The notes under the pieces were generated by a model. That model had not been told where the DNA came from. It saw only the letters and a program-made list of their open reading frames with translations, and made no database searches. A program made the position numbers and the translations under genes. 36,039 bases of DNA from Polaromonas sp. YR568 (GTDB lineage Bacteria > Pseudomonadota > Gammaproteobacteria > Burkholderiales > Burkholderiaceae_C), in assembly GCA_945878995.1 (NCBI GenBank), contig CAMCUN010000036.1, positions 1 through 36,039 on the forward strand, written 5' to 3'. Below are positions 7,304 through 14,637 of this stretch, in pieces (position 1 is the first letter of the stretch; each line of letters opens with the position of its first letter).

Positions 7304-7418
7304 GCCAAGAAAGTGGTGGCTTCTAAAAACGCCATCATCGCGGCTGCCCTCCATGCCCCAAGACCCGCGTGCCCAAAAAATGCTCTTCGTCGGCGGCGGC
7401 AACATCGGCCCAAAGTAA
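7304..7418 (+). pseudogene. lpdA: Dihydrolipoyl dehydrogenase fragment F (end of FAD domain)
   Basis: One frame reads AKKVVASKNAIIAA. A shift into another frame then gives LPSMPQDPRAQKMLFVGGGN followed by IGPK and a stop. These are the strand before the NAD domain and its GGGxIG dinucleotide motif. The text between the proline loop and MLFVGGG is shorter than in intact E3, so there has been an internal deletion as well as a frameshift. In protein order, fragment F would be continued by fragment D, which lies upstream and inverted. Confidence 0.7.
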
Positions 7419-7498
7419 GCGCCCAGGCGATCACAACCATGAAGTGCTGAGCGCACAGGCCGACCAGAGACCGTCAACAAATTCATTAGGAGACATTC

Positions 7499-7807
7499 AT
7501 GATTCAGGTCATCGCCATCATCCATGCCAAGCCCGGTATGCGATCGAAAATTTTGGACTTCCTCCACGCCAATGTGCCCAAGGTGCGGGCCGAGCCCGGC
7601 TGCGTGGAATACATGGCCACGGTCGACGCCAGTGGCGCGCCCGGCCTCCAAACCCCGATCGGGCCTGACAGCTTCATTGTTTTTGAGCGCTGGGCCGATA
7701 TGCCCAGCTTTCAAGCCCATGCCGATGCACCGCATGTGATCACCTACAGGCAAAACACGGCTGAGTTCATCGCCTCGCGAACGGTGCACGTGCTCAGCGC
7801 GCTGTGA
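7499..7807 (+). CDS. Small ABM-domain monooxygenase-like protein
   Basis: A 102-residue single-domain protein of the antibiotic-biosynthesis-monooxygenase/YgiN fold: MIQVIAIIHAKPGMRSKILD, then PKVRAEPGCVEYMATVD, SFIVFERWADMPSFQAHADA and PHVITY. Members oxidise quinols or other activated phenols without a cofactor, or serve as small dimeric stress proteins. AGGAGA lies 6 bp before the ATG. It is the first gene of the catabolic block and about 145 bp upstream of the first SDR. A role in oxidising an aromatic or quinol intermediate is inference. Confidence 0.8.
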   Translation: MIQVIAIIHAKPGMRSKILDFLHANVPKVRAEPGCVEYMATVDASGAPGLQTPIGPDSFIVFERWADMPSFQAHADAPHVITYRQNTAEFIASRTVHVLSAL

Positions 7808-7951
7808 TGGCCGCCGGCAGGCCAGTCATCTGCGCGACTGAAAGGGACGCTGCAGGGGCTGCGCTGTTGCGGCCTCTTAGTTAACATGATTTTTTCATCG
7901 ATGACCGCCAGAGCCTGTGTGACAGGCCAAGCAGTTACCAGGGACAGCATC

Positions 7952-8695
7952 ATGGGCATCACATTCGGCGGCATGGAGGGCAGGCAGATCGTCATTACCG
8001 GCGGCGCCGGCGGCATAGGTCAAGCCTGTGCTCGGCAGTTGCTGCAGGCTGGCGCCCAGGTACTGCTGGTCGATGTGGACGCTGCTCGGCTCGACGCTGC
8101 CCAGCAAGCCCTGGGCGGCGGCGAGCAACTGAGCACCCATGTGTCCCTGATTGCCAATGCCCAGCAGGCTGCGCAGTGTCTGGACGCAGCCGGCCGGCCC
8201 ATCTATGCGCTTGTTCACATGGCCGGCTTGTTCGAGCCCGATCCGCTCGATCCGGACGACCACAGCGCCTACGACCGCGCCATGTCCTCCAATTTGCACA
8301 ATGGATATGACCTGGCGGTGGCCTTTCAGAGTCGGCGTGACACCTCTGTGGTCAGCCGCATCGTGTTTTGTAGCTCGGGTGCTTTCCGCCGGGGCTCGCC
8401 TGGCAGGGTGGCGTATTCGGTGGCCAAGGCTGGCGTTGTCGGCCTGACCCGCGCCCTGTCGCGCCAGTTTGCGCCGCACACCCTGGTCAACGCGGTCGCG
8501 CCCAACGCGATAGCCACCCCGATGACAGAGACGGTCTTTCAGGAGCGGGGCGAGGCCATCCGGTCCATCATCCCCCTGGGTCGCTTTGGTCAGGCGCATG
8601 AAACGGCCAGTGTGGTGAGCTTTTTATGCAGTGATGGTGCGACCTACATCACCGGCCAGACCATCAATATCGACGGCGGAGCGGCCAACTCATGA
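7952..8695 (+). CDS. Short-chain dehydrogenase/reductase (canonical)
   Basis: About 247 residues, the usual SDR length. The cofactor motif is TGGAGGIGQACARQLLQAGA near the N-terminus. Asp in LLVDVDAARL suggests NAD(H) preference. The active site is complete: FCSSGAF with Ser, then AYSVAKAGVVGLTRALS with the YxxxK pair, and the C-terminal TGQTINIDGG. It should oxidise a secondary alcohol or reduce a ketone. I chose ATG 7952 because the fold begins shortly after it; ATG 7886 or 7973 are alternatives and the ribosome site is weak. The E2 gene follows 28 bp downstream. The substrate is unknown. Confidence 0.9.
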   Translation: MGITFGGMEGRQIVITGGAGGIGQACARQLLQAGAQVLLVDVDAARLDAAQQALGGGEQLSTHVSLIANAQQAAQCLDAAGRPIYALVHMAGLFEPDPLDPDDHSAYDRAMSSNLHNGYDLAVAFQSRRDTSVVSRIVFCSSGAFRRGSPGRVAYSVAKAGVVGLTRALSRQFAPHTLVNAVAPNAIATPMTETVFQERGEAIRSIIPLGRFGQAHETASVVSFLCSDGATYITGQTINIDGGAANS

Positions 8696-8723
8696 CTGAA
8701 CGCTTTCCCAAGGAATCTTTATT

Positions 8724-9890
8724 GTGAGCTGGAAAATCGGCATGCCCAATCTGGGCCACACCATGGAGGAGGGCAAAGTCTCCGAGTGGCTCAAGCAGGT
8801 CGGCCAGCCCGTGTCCAAGGGCGAGGTCATTGCGGTCGTTGAATCGGACAAGGCCAGCTTTGACGTGGACTGCCCCGCTGACGGCGTGCTGCTGGCCATC
8901 CATGCACCGGCTGGCACCGTGGTGCTGGTGGGCGGTGTCATCGCCGAGGTCGGCGCGCCCGGTACCAAGTTGGGTAGCGCAGCGCCTGCCGCTTCGGCCA
9001 GTGCGCCGGCGGCCGTGCCCGCTGCAGCGCAGAGTGTGCCTGCGCCGGCCGCGCGCAATGTTCGCGTCAAGATTTCGCCCGCAGCGCGGACCCTGGCCGA
9101 GGAACTGGGCGTCGATCCGCAAGACATCACCCCTGCGGGTGAGGACGGCATGATCACCCGAGACGATGTGCGTGCGCATGCCCAGGCCAAGACCGCGGCC
9201 GCAGCACCTGCCCCTGCGGCACCGGTGCGCAGCAAGAGCCGCATCAAGCCGCTGTCGGCCATGCGCCGCGCCATTGCCGAGGCTACCGCTCGCTCCTGGC
9301 AGACCATTCCCCATGTACCCCTGCATGGTCATGCGGATGTGTCGGCGCTGCTGGCCCGCGGGCTGAACCTCACGGCTGCCGTCGCGCGGGCCAGCGCGCT
9401 GGTGCTGATGCAGCACCCCAGCTTCAACGGCTGTCTGATCGAGCAAGGTTTCGAGCAGGCCGGCGATGTGAATCTGGCGGTGGCCGTCTCAACCGACTCT
9501 GGTCTGCTGACCGTGGTCATGTCGGCCGCACAAAACCAGTCGGTGACCCAACTGCAGGCGCAGCTGGCCACGCTGGCCGAGCAAGCGCGCGCCGGCACCC
9601 TGGCCGGACAGCATATGCTGGGCGGCAGTTTCACCATCAGCTCGCTCGGCCGCTGGGGTGTTGATGCCTTTGTGCCCATCATCGCCGCGCCACAGGTGGC
9701 TATTTTGGGTGTAGGCGCTGTGCAGCGGGTGGCCCGTGAGGGCGAGGGCAACAGTTTGCGTTTTGTCAGCGAGCTGGGCCTGACGCTTGTTTTTGATCAC
9801 CGTGCCAATGATGGCGTGCAAGCCGCGCAATTACTGGCCGCCATCGTCAACCTGCTCGAGCATCCCGAGCAACTGGAGCTCACATCATGA
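8724..9890 (+). CDS. Dihydrolipoamide acyltransferase (E2) of an acetoin/2-oxoacid-type dehydrogenase complex
   Basis: A 388-residue E2. Domains are: a lipoyl domain (1-80) with lipoylated Lys43 in VESDKASFD; an Ala/Pro linker; an E3-binding domain (about 113-153, ISPAARTLAEELGVDPQDIT); a second linker; and the catalytic domain with His359 in DHRANDG. It accepts an acyl group from E1 on the lipoyl arm and passes it to CoA. The GTG start at 8724 follows AAGGAA. It precedes E1alpha with an ATGA overlap, so the order is E2-E1alpha-E1beta rather than the common E1-first order. An E3-binding domain is present although no intact E3 gene is in the window. The acyl substrate is unknown. Confidence 0.92.
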   Translation: MSWKIGMPNLGHTMEEGKVSEWLKQVGQPVSKGEVIAVVESDKASFDVDCPADGVLLAIHAPAGTVVLVGGVIAEVGAPGTKLGSAAPAASASAPAAVPAAAQSVPAPAARNVRVKISPAARTLAEELGVDPQDITPAGEDGMITRDDVRAHAQAKTAAAAPAPAAPVRSKSRIKPLSAMRRAIAEATARSWQTIPHVPLHGHADVSALLARGLNLTAAVARASALVLMQHPSFNGCLIEQGFEQAGDVNLAVAVSTDSGLLTVVMSAAQNQSVTQLQAQLATLAEQARAGTLAGQHMLGGSFTISSLGRWGVDAFVPIIAAPQVAILGVGAVQRVAREGEGNSLRFVSELGLTLVFDHRANDGVQAAQLLAAIVNLLEHPEQLELTS

Positions 9891-10852
9891 GTCACATCAC
9901 CTGGACGCCAGAGCAGCTAAGGGGCTTTTGGCGGGACATGCACCGCATTCGCGCTTTTGAGAGGGCGGCGATCTACCAATCCTCGCTGGGCAAGATTTAC
10001 GGCGCACTGCACAGCTACGAAGGCCAGGAGTCTTGCGCTATCGGTGTATGCGCAGCCTTGCAACACGGCGACTATGTGGCTTCGACCCACCGCGGCCACG
10101 GTCACTGCATCGCCGTTGGTGCCCGTATGGACCGCATGATGGCCGAGCTCTTCGGTCGCATCGACGGCTACTGCAAAGGCAAGGGCGGCTCGCTGCACAT
10201 TGCCGATGTGGGCGCGGGCATGCTCGGCGCCAATGGCATCGTTGGCGCTGGCTATGCCATTGCCGCGGGCGCAGCGCTGACCGCCAAGGTCAGCGGCAGT
10301 GGCCGGGTGTCGGTGGTGTTCTTTGGCGACGGCGCAGTCACCCGCGGCACCTTCCATGAGGTGATGAACATGGCGGCGCTGTGGAAGTTGCCCTTGGTTC
10401 TTGTGTGCGAGAACAATGGCCTGGCCCAGTACGTGCCAACGGCCGAGACCATGGTGTTCGAGAATGTGTCGTCCCTGGCTCAGGGCTACAAGATGCCCGG
10501 TGTGGCAGTCGACGGCAACGACATACGCGCGGTGCATGAGGCGGCCTTGGCAGCCGTCGAGCGCGCCCGCCAGGCCCAGGGTCCGACCCTGCTGGAATTG
10601 CACACGCAGCGCTACCACGGCCACTCTTCGGGCGATCCCCAGGTCTATCGCAGCAAGGCTGAGGTTGAGGCCCTGCGGCTGGCCACCGATCCCATCGTCC
10701 GACTGGAAAACGAGTTGCTGACGGCCGGCCTGCTGGCCGATCGCGAGGCTTTGCTGGCCCTGATTGATGCCGAGGTGGCGCAGGCGGTGGCCTTTGCAGA
10801 AGCCAGCGCTTATCCCTCGGATGAGGAACTCTTTACGGATGTCTACGCATGA
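9887..10852 (+). CDS. Thiamine-diphosphate dehydrogenase E1 alpha subunit (acetoin/2-oxoacid type)
   Basis: A 321-residue E1alpha. It has RIRAFERAAIYQSSLGKIYG near the start, STHRGHGHCIAVGA, KGKGGSLHI, and the thiamine-diphosphate motif GDGAVTRGTFHEVMNMAALW running to CENNGLA (GDG-about 26-NN). TPP-dependent decarboxylation or acyloin cleavage transfers the acyl or acetaldehyde unit to the E2 lipoyl group. Length and wording are closest to acetoin dehydrogenase alpha (AcoA) among families I know, but branched-chain and pyruvate enzymes are relatives. It overlaps both neighbours by four bases. Substrate assignment is open. Confidence 0.92.
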   Translation: MSHITWTPEQLRGFWRDMHRIRAFERAAIYQSSLGKIYGALHSYEGQESCAIGVCAALQHGDYVASTHRGHGHCIAVGARMDRMMAELFGRIDGYCKGKGGSLHIADVGAGMLGANGIVGAGYAIAAGAALTAKVSGSGRVSVVFFGDGAVTRGTFHEVMNMAALWKLPLVLVCENNGLAQYVPTAETMVFENVSSLAQGYKMPGVAVDGNDIRAVHEAALAAVERARQAQGPTLLELHTQRYHGHSSGDPQVYRSKAEVEALRLATDPIVRLENELLTAGLLADREALLALIDAEVAQAVAFAEASAYPSDEELFTDVYA

Positions 10853-11853
10853 GCAGCCATAACTTGAGGGAAATCACCTTCCGCGAGGCGGTGCGCGAGG
10901 CCCTTTGCGAGGAAATGGAGCGCCAAAAGGGCATGGTCATCATTGGTGAGGACTTGCTGCCTGGCGGCGGCTCCTTTGGCGTGCACCTGGGCATGGGCGA
11001 GCGCTTCGGCGCGCGCATGTTCGAGTCGCCGATTTCCGAGTCGGCCATTGTGGGCGTGGCCCTGGGTGCAGCCCTGACCGGCGGGCCGGCGGTCGCTGAG
11101 ATCATGTATTCGGATTTCATGTGTGTGTGCATGGACGAAATCGTCAATCAGGCCGCCAAGATCCGCTACATGACCGGCGGCCAAGCCCGCGTGCCCCTGG
11201 TGGTGCGCTCGCCCATAGGCATGACGCGCGGCGTCGCGGCGCAGCACTCGCAGTCGCTCGAATCCTGGTTCGCTCATATTCCCGGCCTGCGGGTGGCCAT
11301 GCCCAGCACGCCGGCCGATGCCAAGGGCATGCTCAAGTCGGCGCTGCGCGGCCAAGACCCGGTGGTGTTTTTCGAGCCCAAGCTGCTCTATGGCACGAAA
11401 GGCCTGGTCTCTGATGATCCCGATCTGCTGGTGCCCCTGGGCCAAGCCCGGCTGGCCCGCGAGGGCAGTGACCTGAGCATCATCGCCACCGGGCTGATGG
11501 TCTCGCGCGCTCTGGAGGCGGCGGAAAAACTGCAAGGGCAGGGGATTTCTGCCGAGGTGATCGATCCGCGCACCGTCTCGCCCATCGACTGGGATACCAT
11601 CTTTGCGTCGGTTGACAAGACAGGCCGGGCGATGGTGGTCAATGAAGCCACGCTGATTTGTTCCGTGGCTTCAGAAATTGCCGCCAGCATCGGCGAGTTG
11701 CGCTTTAATTCGCTTGATGGGCCGGTGAGGCGCCTGGGTTCGGCCTTCGTGCCCAAGCCCTCGTCCCCGGGTCTGGAGAAGCTGTCCTATCCCTCGGTCG
11801 AGCAGATCGTGGCATTGGGCACCGAGATGATGCCGCGTCGGCGTGCAGCTTAA
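10849..11853 (+). CDS. Thiamine-diphosphate dehydrogenase E1 beta subunit
   Basis: A 334-residue E1beta partner. It has EITFREAVREALCEEMERQK, VIIGEDLLPGGG, FESPISESAIVGVALGAALT, AEIMYSDFMCVCMDEIVNQA, AKIRYMTGGQ and the C-terminal domain with DPRTVSPIDWDTI and VVNEATL. The beta subunit completes the TPP site at the heterotetramer interface and carries the E2-binding surface. ATGA overlap with E1alpha. The next gene starts 13 bp after its stop. It is complete and normal in size. Confidence 0.92.
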   Translation: MSSHNLREITFREAVREALCEEMERQKGMVIIGEDLLPGGGSFGVHLGMGERFGARMFESPISESAIVGVALGAALTGGPAVAEIMYSDFMCVCMDEIVNQAAKIRYMTGGQARVPLVVRSPIGMTRGVAAQHSQSLESWFAHIPGLRVAMPSTPADAKGMLKSALRGQDPVVFFEPKLLYGTKGLVSDDPDLLVPLGQARLAREGSDLSIIATGLMVSRALEAAEKLQGQGISAEVIDPRTVSPIDWDTIFASVDKTGRAMVVNEATLICSVASEIAASIGELRFNSLDGPVRRLGSAFVPKPSSPGLEKLSYPSVEQIVALGTEMMPRRRAA

Positions 11854-11866
11854 GGAGAAAGCGAGC

Positions 11867-12973
11867 GTGAACTGTTACGTCCTGGGCTTGGCCCTGTATC
11901 CAGCGGTCAAACGGGCCGCTGGCCACCGTCTGGAAGAAATGGTTTATCACACCTCGCATGCGGCCTTGGACCATGCCGGCATTCACCGCCGCGAGCTTGA
12001 CCATGTCACCTTGGGGGCCTGTGACGAGCTCGACGGCCGTTCCATCTCCAGCATGCTCATGGCCATGCCGGCCGGTGCTTATATGGTCGATGAGATCAAG
12101 GTCACCGATTCAGCCGCCAGCGCCCTCTGTCTGGAAGTGGCCAGGCTCAAGTCGGAGGAATTCGACATTGGTTTGGTGGCCAGTTGGTGCAAGAGTTCCA
12201 AGACCGACGTGGAGTCGGTCATGCGCCTGCGGGGCGAGCCCTTCTACACCCGGCCCTTCGGCTTGGACATGGGCATGAGCGAGGCCATGCTGGCCCAGGC
12301 TGTGGCTGAAGAGTTCGGCGTGAGCGCCGAGCAGGCCAATGAGCGGGTGATCAAAGCCTATGCCCGTGCCAGCGCCAATCCGCGCGGCCTGTCGCAAGCG
12401 GTGCCCACCTTGGCCGAGGTGGCCGCCTCGCCTTATGAAGCTACACCGCTGCGGGCCATGCACCGCGCACCGCTGAGCGACGGCGCGGTGTGCATGGTAG
12501 TGGCCTCCGAGCGTTGGCTGGCGCGCCACCCGCAGCACCGGCCGCTGGCGCGCATTGCCGGCGTGGGCTGGGCCGCCGACAGCTACCGGCTGGACCGGGC
12601 GCGGCTGCGTGACTTTAATTCGGCACGCAAGGCCTGGGCGCAGGCACTGCGCATGTCCGGCCTGCCTGACGCCAGCAGCATCGACGTGATGGAATTGGAG
12701 ACGCCGACGGTCTATCACGAGGCGGCCTACGAGCAGGTTCTGGGCCTGGACGCCTCGACGCAGATCAGCCCGTCTGGCGGCGCCTTCGCGCAAAACCCGC
12801 TGTTTTGCACCGGCCTGGTGGGCGCGGCAGAAGCCGTGCTGCAGGTGGCCGGCCAGGCCGGCGCGGTACAGGTGCCGGGCGCCCGTCGCGCCGCCGCTCA
12901 CTCCTGCCACGGCTATGCCCAGCAGGGCAATGTTTTTATGATTTTTGAGCAGGTGGGGGGTGCCCATGACTGA
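11867..12973 (+). CDS. Thiolase-fold protein 1 without thiolase catalytic residues
   Basis: A 368-residue thiolase/SCP2-thiolase-fold protein. Where thiolases have the nucleophile in CxSGL, this has VTDSAASALC, placing Ala83 at the Cys position. The later GGxxxxGHP motif reads SGGAFAQNPL, with Asn for His. Family landmarks remain: GMSEAMLAQAVAEEFGVS, ANERVIKAYARA, APLSDGAVCMVVAS and ELETPTVYHEAAYEQ. It therefore probably does not perform Claisen chemistry. The GTG start at 11867 follows AAGGAG. It overlaps the next thiolase-fold gene by 8 bp. Together with DUF35 it resembles two-part thiolase-like enzymes such as the Ltp/DUF35 retro-aldolases. The function is inferred. Confidence 0.82.
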   Translation: MNCYVLGLALYPAVKRAAGHRLEEMVYHTSHAALDHAGIHRRELDHVTLGACDELDGRSISSMLMAMPAGAYMVDEIKVTDSAASALCLEVARLKSEEFDIGLVASWCKSSKTDVESVMRLRGEPFYTRPFGLDMGMSEAMLAQAVAEEFGVSAEQANERVIKAYARASANPRGLSQAVPTLAEVAASPYEATPLRAMHRAPLSDGAVCMVVASERWLARHPQHRPLARIAGVGWAADSYRLDRARLRDFNSARKAWAQALRMSGLPDASSIDVMELETPTVYHEAAYEQVLGLDASTQISPSGGAFAQNPLFCTGLVGAAEAVLQVAGQAGAVQVPGARRAAAHSCHGYAQQGNVFMIFEQVGGAHD

Positions 12974-14162
12974 ACAAGTTGCGGTGCTGTCCACCTGGCA
13001 GTCCGAATTCAAGCTGCGTCATCCGAGCATGACCTACGTCGAGCAGGCGCAAGAGGCGGCAGCCGGCTGCATGGCCAAGCTGGGCATGCGCCCCGATGAC
13101 ATTGACGCCATTGTCTATTCGCTTGCGCCCACCGCCTTCATGGGCGTGGCCGACGCTGACCGATGGGCCATCGACCACATTTTTGGCGCTGGCAAACCCA
13201 TGCTGCGGGTGCATACAGGCGGTGCCACCGGCGGCTCGGTGGTGCAGGCCGCCCATTCCCTGGTTCGCTCGGGCATGTACCGCACGGTGATGATCGTCGG
13301 CGCCGAGCGCATCTCTGAGACGCCCGACGCGCAGAAGGTGCTCAACCAGATCTTCGATCCCTTCTACGAGAAGGACATGCCGCTGCAGACCATCACCGCG
13401 GTGGCGCTGATGGCTAATACCTACATGCGCCGGCACGGCATCACCCAGGAAGATGTCGCCCGCCTGGTGGTCCGCCAGCGGCGCAATGCCCTGCTCAACC
13501 CGCATGCCCACCTCAAAGGCAACATCACGGTCGATGAAGTCATGGCCTCGCCCATGATCGCCTATCCCTTCAAGCTGTTTGATGTCTGCCCGCGCTCCTC
13601 CGGCGGCGCGGCCATGATCGTCGGCAATATGGACGCCGCGCGCCAGTGGCAGACCCGGCCGGCCTTCATCACCGGGGTAGGGGCGGTGTCGGACTCCAAC
13701 TGGATCGGCGACCGCATCGTGCCCTCGGCGGAGTACGACTTCATCGACTGGAAGCTGATGCGGGTGGCTGGCCGCGCTGCCTTCGAGCGAGCCGGCATCA
13801 CCGACCCCATCCACCAGATCCAGGTGGCCGAGGTCTATGACGCCTTCAGCATCCAGGGTCTGACCCAGCTCGAGCAGCTCGGGTTCTGTGCATCGGGCAC
13901 CGGCTTTTTGCTTGAGGGTGAAGGAGCCTGGGAGATGGACGGCGGCCAGGTCGCGGTCTGCCCCTCGGGCGGTACCCTGTGTACCAACCCGATTGCGGTG
14001 GCCGGCCTGGTGCGCGCCATCGAGGCCGCCAACCAGGTGATGGGCACCGCCGGCGACCACCAAGTTAAAAATGTTCGCCGCTCACTGGCCACTGCCGTCG
14101 GCGGCATTGCCCAATTTCTGACCTGCAGCGTTTTCAGCAACGAACCTTATGAGGCGCACTGA
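12966..14162 (+). CDS. Thiolase-fold protein 2 (SCP2-thiolase-like), nucleophile Cys absent
   Basis: A 398-residue thiolase-fold protein starting at ATG 12966, inside the end of the preceding gene. RVHTGGATGGSVVQAAHSLV occupies the nucleophile region, with Gly86 at the usual Cys position. The C-terminal CPSGGTLCTNPIAVAGLV has Asn for the GHP His. Clear SCP2-thiolase landmarks are VYSLAPTAFMGVADADRWAI, ALMANTYMRRHGIT, ARLVVRQRRNAL, and QVAEVYDAFSIQGLTQLEQL. In related systems (BbsB with BbsA, Ltp2 with a DUF35 partner) such proteins act with the DUF35 subunit encoded next door. This one lies 1 bp upstream of it. Activity is unproven. Confidence 0.85.
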   Translation: MTEQVAVLSTWQSEFKLRHPSMTYVEQAQEAAAGCMAKLGMRPDDIDAIVYSLAPTAFMGVADADRWAIDHIFGAGKPMLRVHTGGATGGSVVQAAHSLVRSGMYRTVMIVGAERISETPDAQKVLNQIFDPFYEKDMPLQTITAVALMANTYMRRHGITQEDVARLVVRQRRNALLNPHAHLKGNITVDEVMASPMIAYPFKLFDVCPRSSGGAAMIVGNMDAARQWQTRPAFITGVGAVSDSNWIGDRIVPSAEYDFIDWKLMRVAGRAAFERAGITDPIHQIQVAEVYDAFSIQGLTQLEQLGFCASGTGFLLEGEGAWEMDGGQVAVCPSGGTLCTNPIAVAGLVRAIEAANQVMGTAGDHQVKNVRRSLATAVGGIAQFLTCSVFSNEPYEAH

Positions 14163-14163
14163 T

Positions 14164-14631
14164 ATGTCCAAGAACCTTACGCCCCAATCTGTGATCACCG
14201 AAGAGGTGACCCTGCGTTATGACTACGCTCTCGGCGAGGTCGCAGGCACCTTCATGGACGGACTCAAACAGCGCAAGATATTGGCCACCCGCTGCTCCAA
14301 GTCGGGCATGGTCTACCTGCCGCCGCGTGCCTTTTGTGAGCGCAGCTTTGAAAAATGTGACGGCTGGATCGAAGCCGGTCATGAAGGCGTGATTGAAGCA
14401 TCGACCGTGGTACTTCGAGGCTTTGAAGGCTCGCGCCCGCCGCCGATTGCGGTGGCTTTTGTACGCCTCGATGGCGTGCATTCGGCGATTGCCAACTATG
14501 TCGAAGGGCTTGACCTGTCGGACACCGAGCGCGCCATGGACCGCTTGGCGCCGGGCACCCGGGTGCGGGTGCAGTTTGTGCCCGAGCCGCAGGGCCGGGT
14601 GACCGATTTTTACTTCGTGCTCGCCGCTTAA
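14164..14631 (+). CDS. DUF35 OB-fold protein with degenerate zinc ribbon
   Basis: A 155-residue DUF35-family protein. The rubredoxin-like N-terminal part, normally CxxC...CxxC, here reads C44xxS47 (RCSKSGMVYLPPRAFC) and C58xxS61 (CERSFEKC), so the second Cys of each pair is Ser. An OB-fold follows (GVIEASTVVLRGFEGSRPPP, IAVAFVRLDGVH) and ends LAPGTRVRVQFVPEPQGRVT. DUF35 proteins bind thiolase-fold partners and help acyl-CoA binding. Start ATG 14164 is favoured, with ATG 14149 inside the previous gene as alternative. Whether it binds zinc is doubtful; Cys65 might supply one further ligand. Confidence 0.85.
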   Translation: MSKNLTPQSVITEEVTLRYDYALGEVAGTFMDGLKQRKILATRCSKSGMVYLPPRAFCERSFEKCDGWIEAGHEGVIEASTVVLRGFEGSRPPPIAVAFVRLDGVHSAIANYVEGLDLSDTERAMDRLAPGTRVRVQFVPEPQGRVTDFYFVLAA

Positions 14632-14637
14632 AGACCA

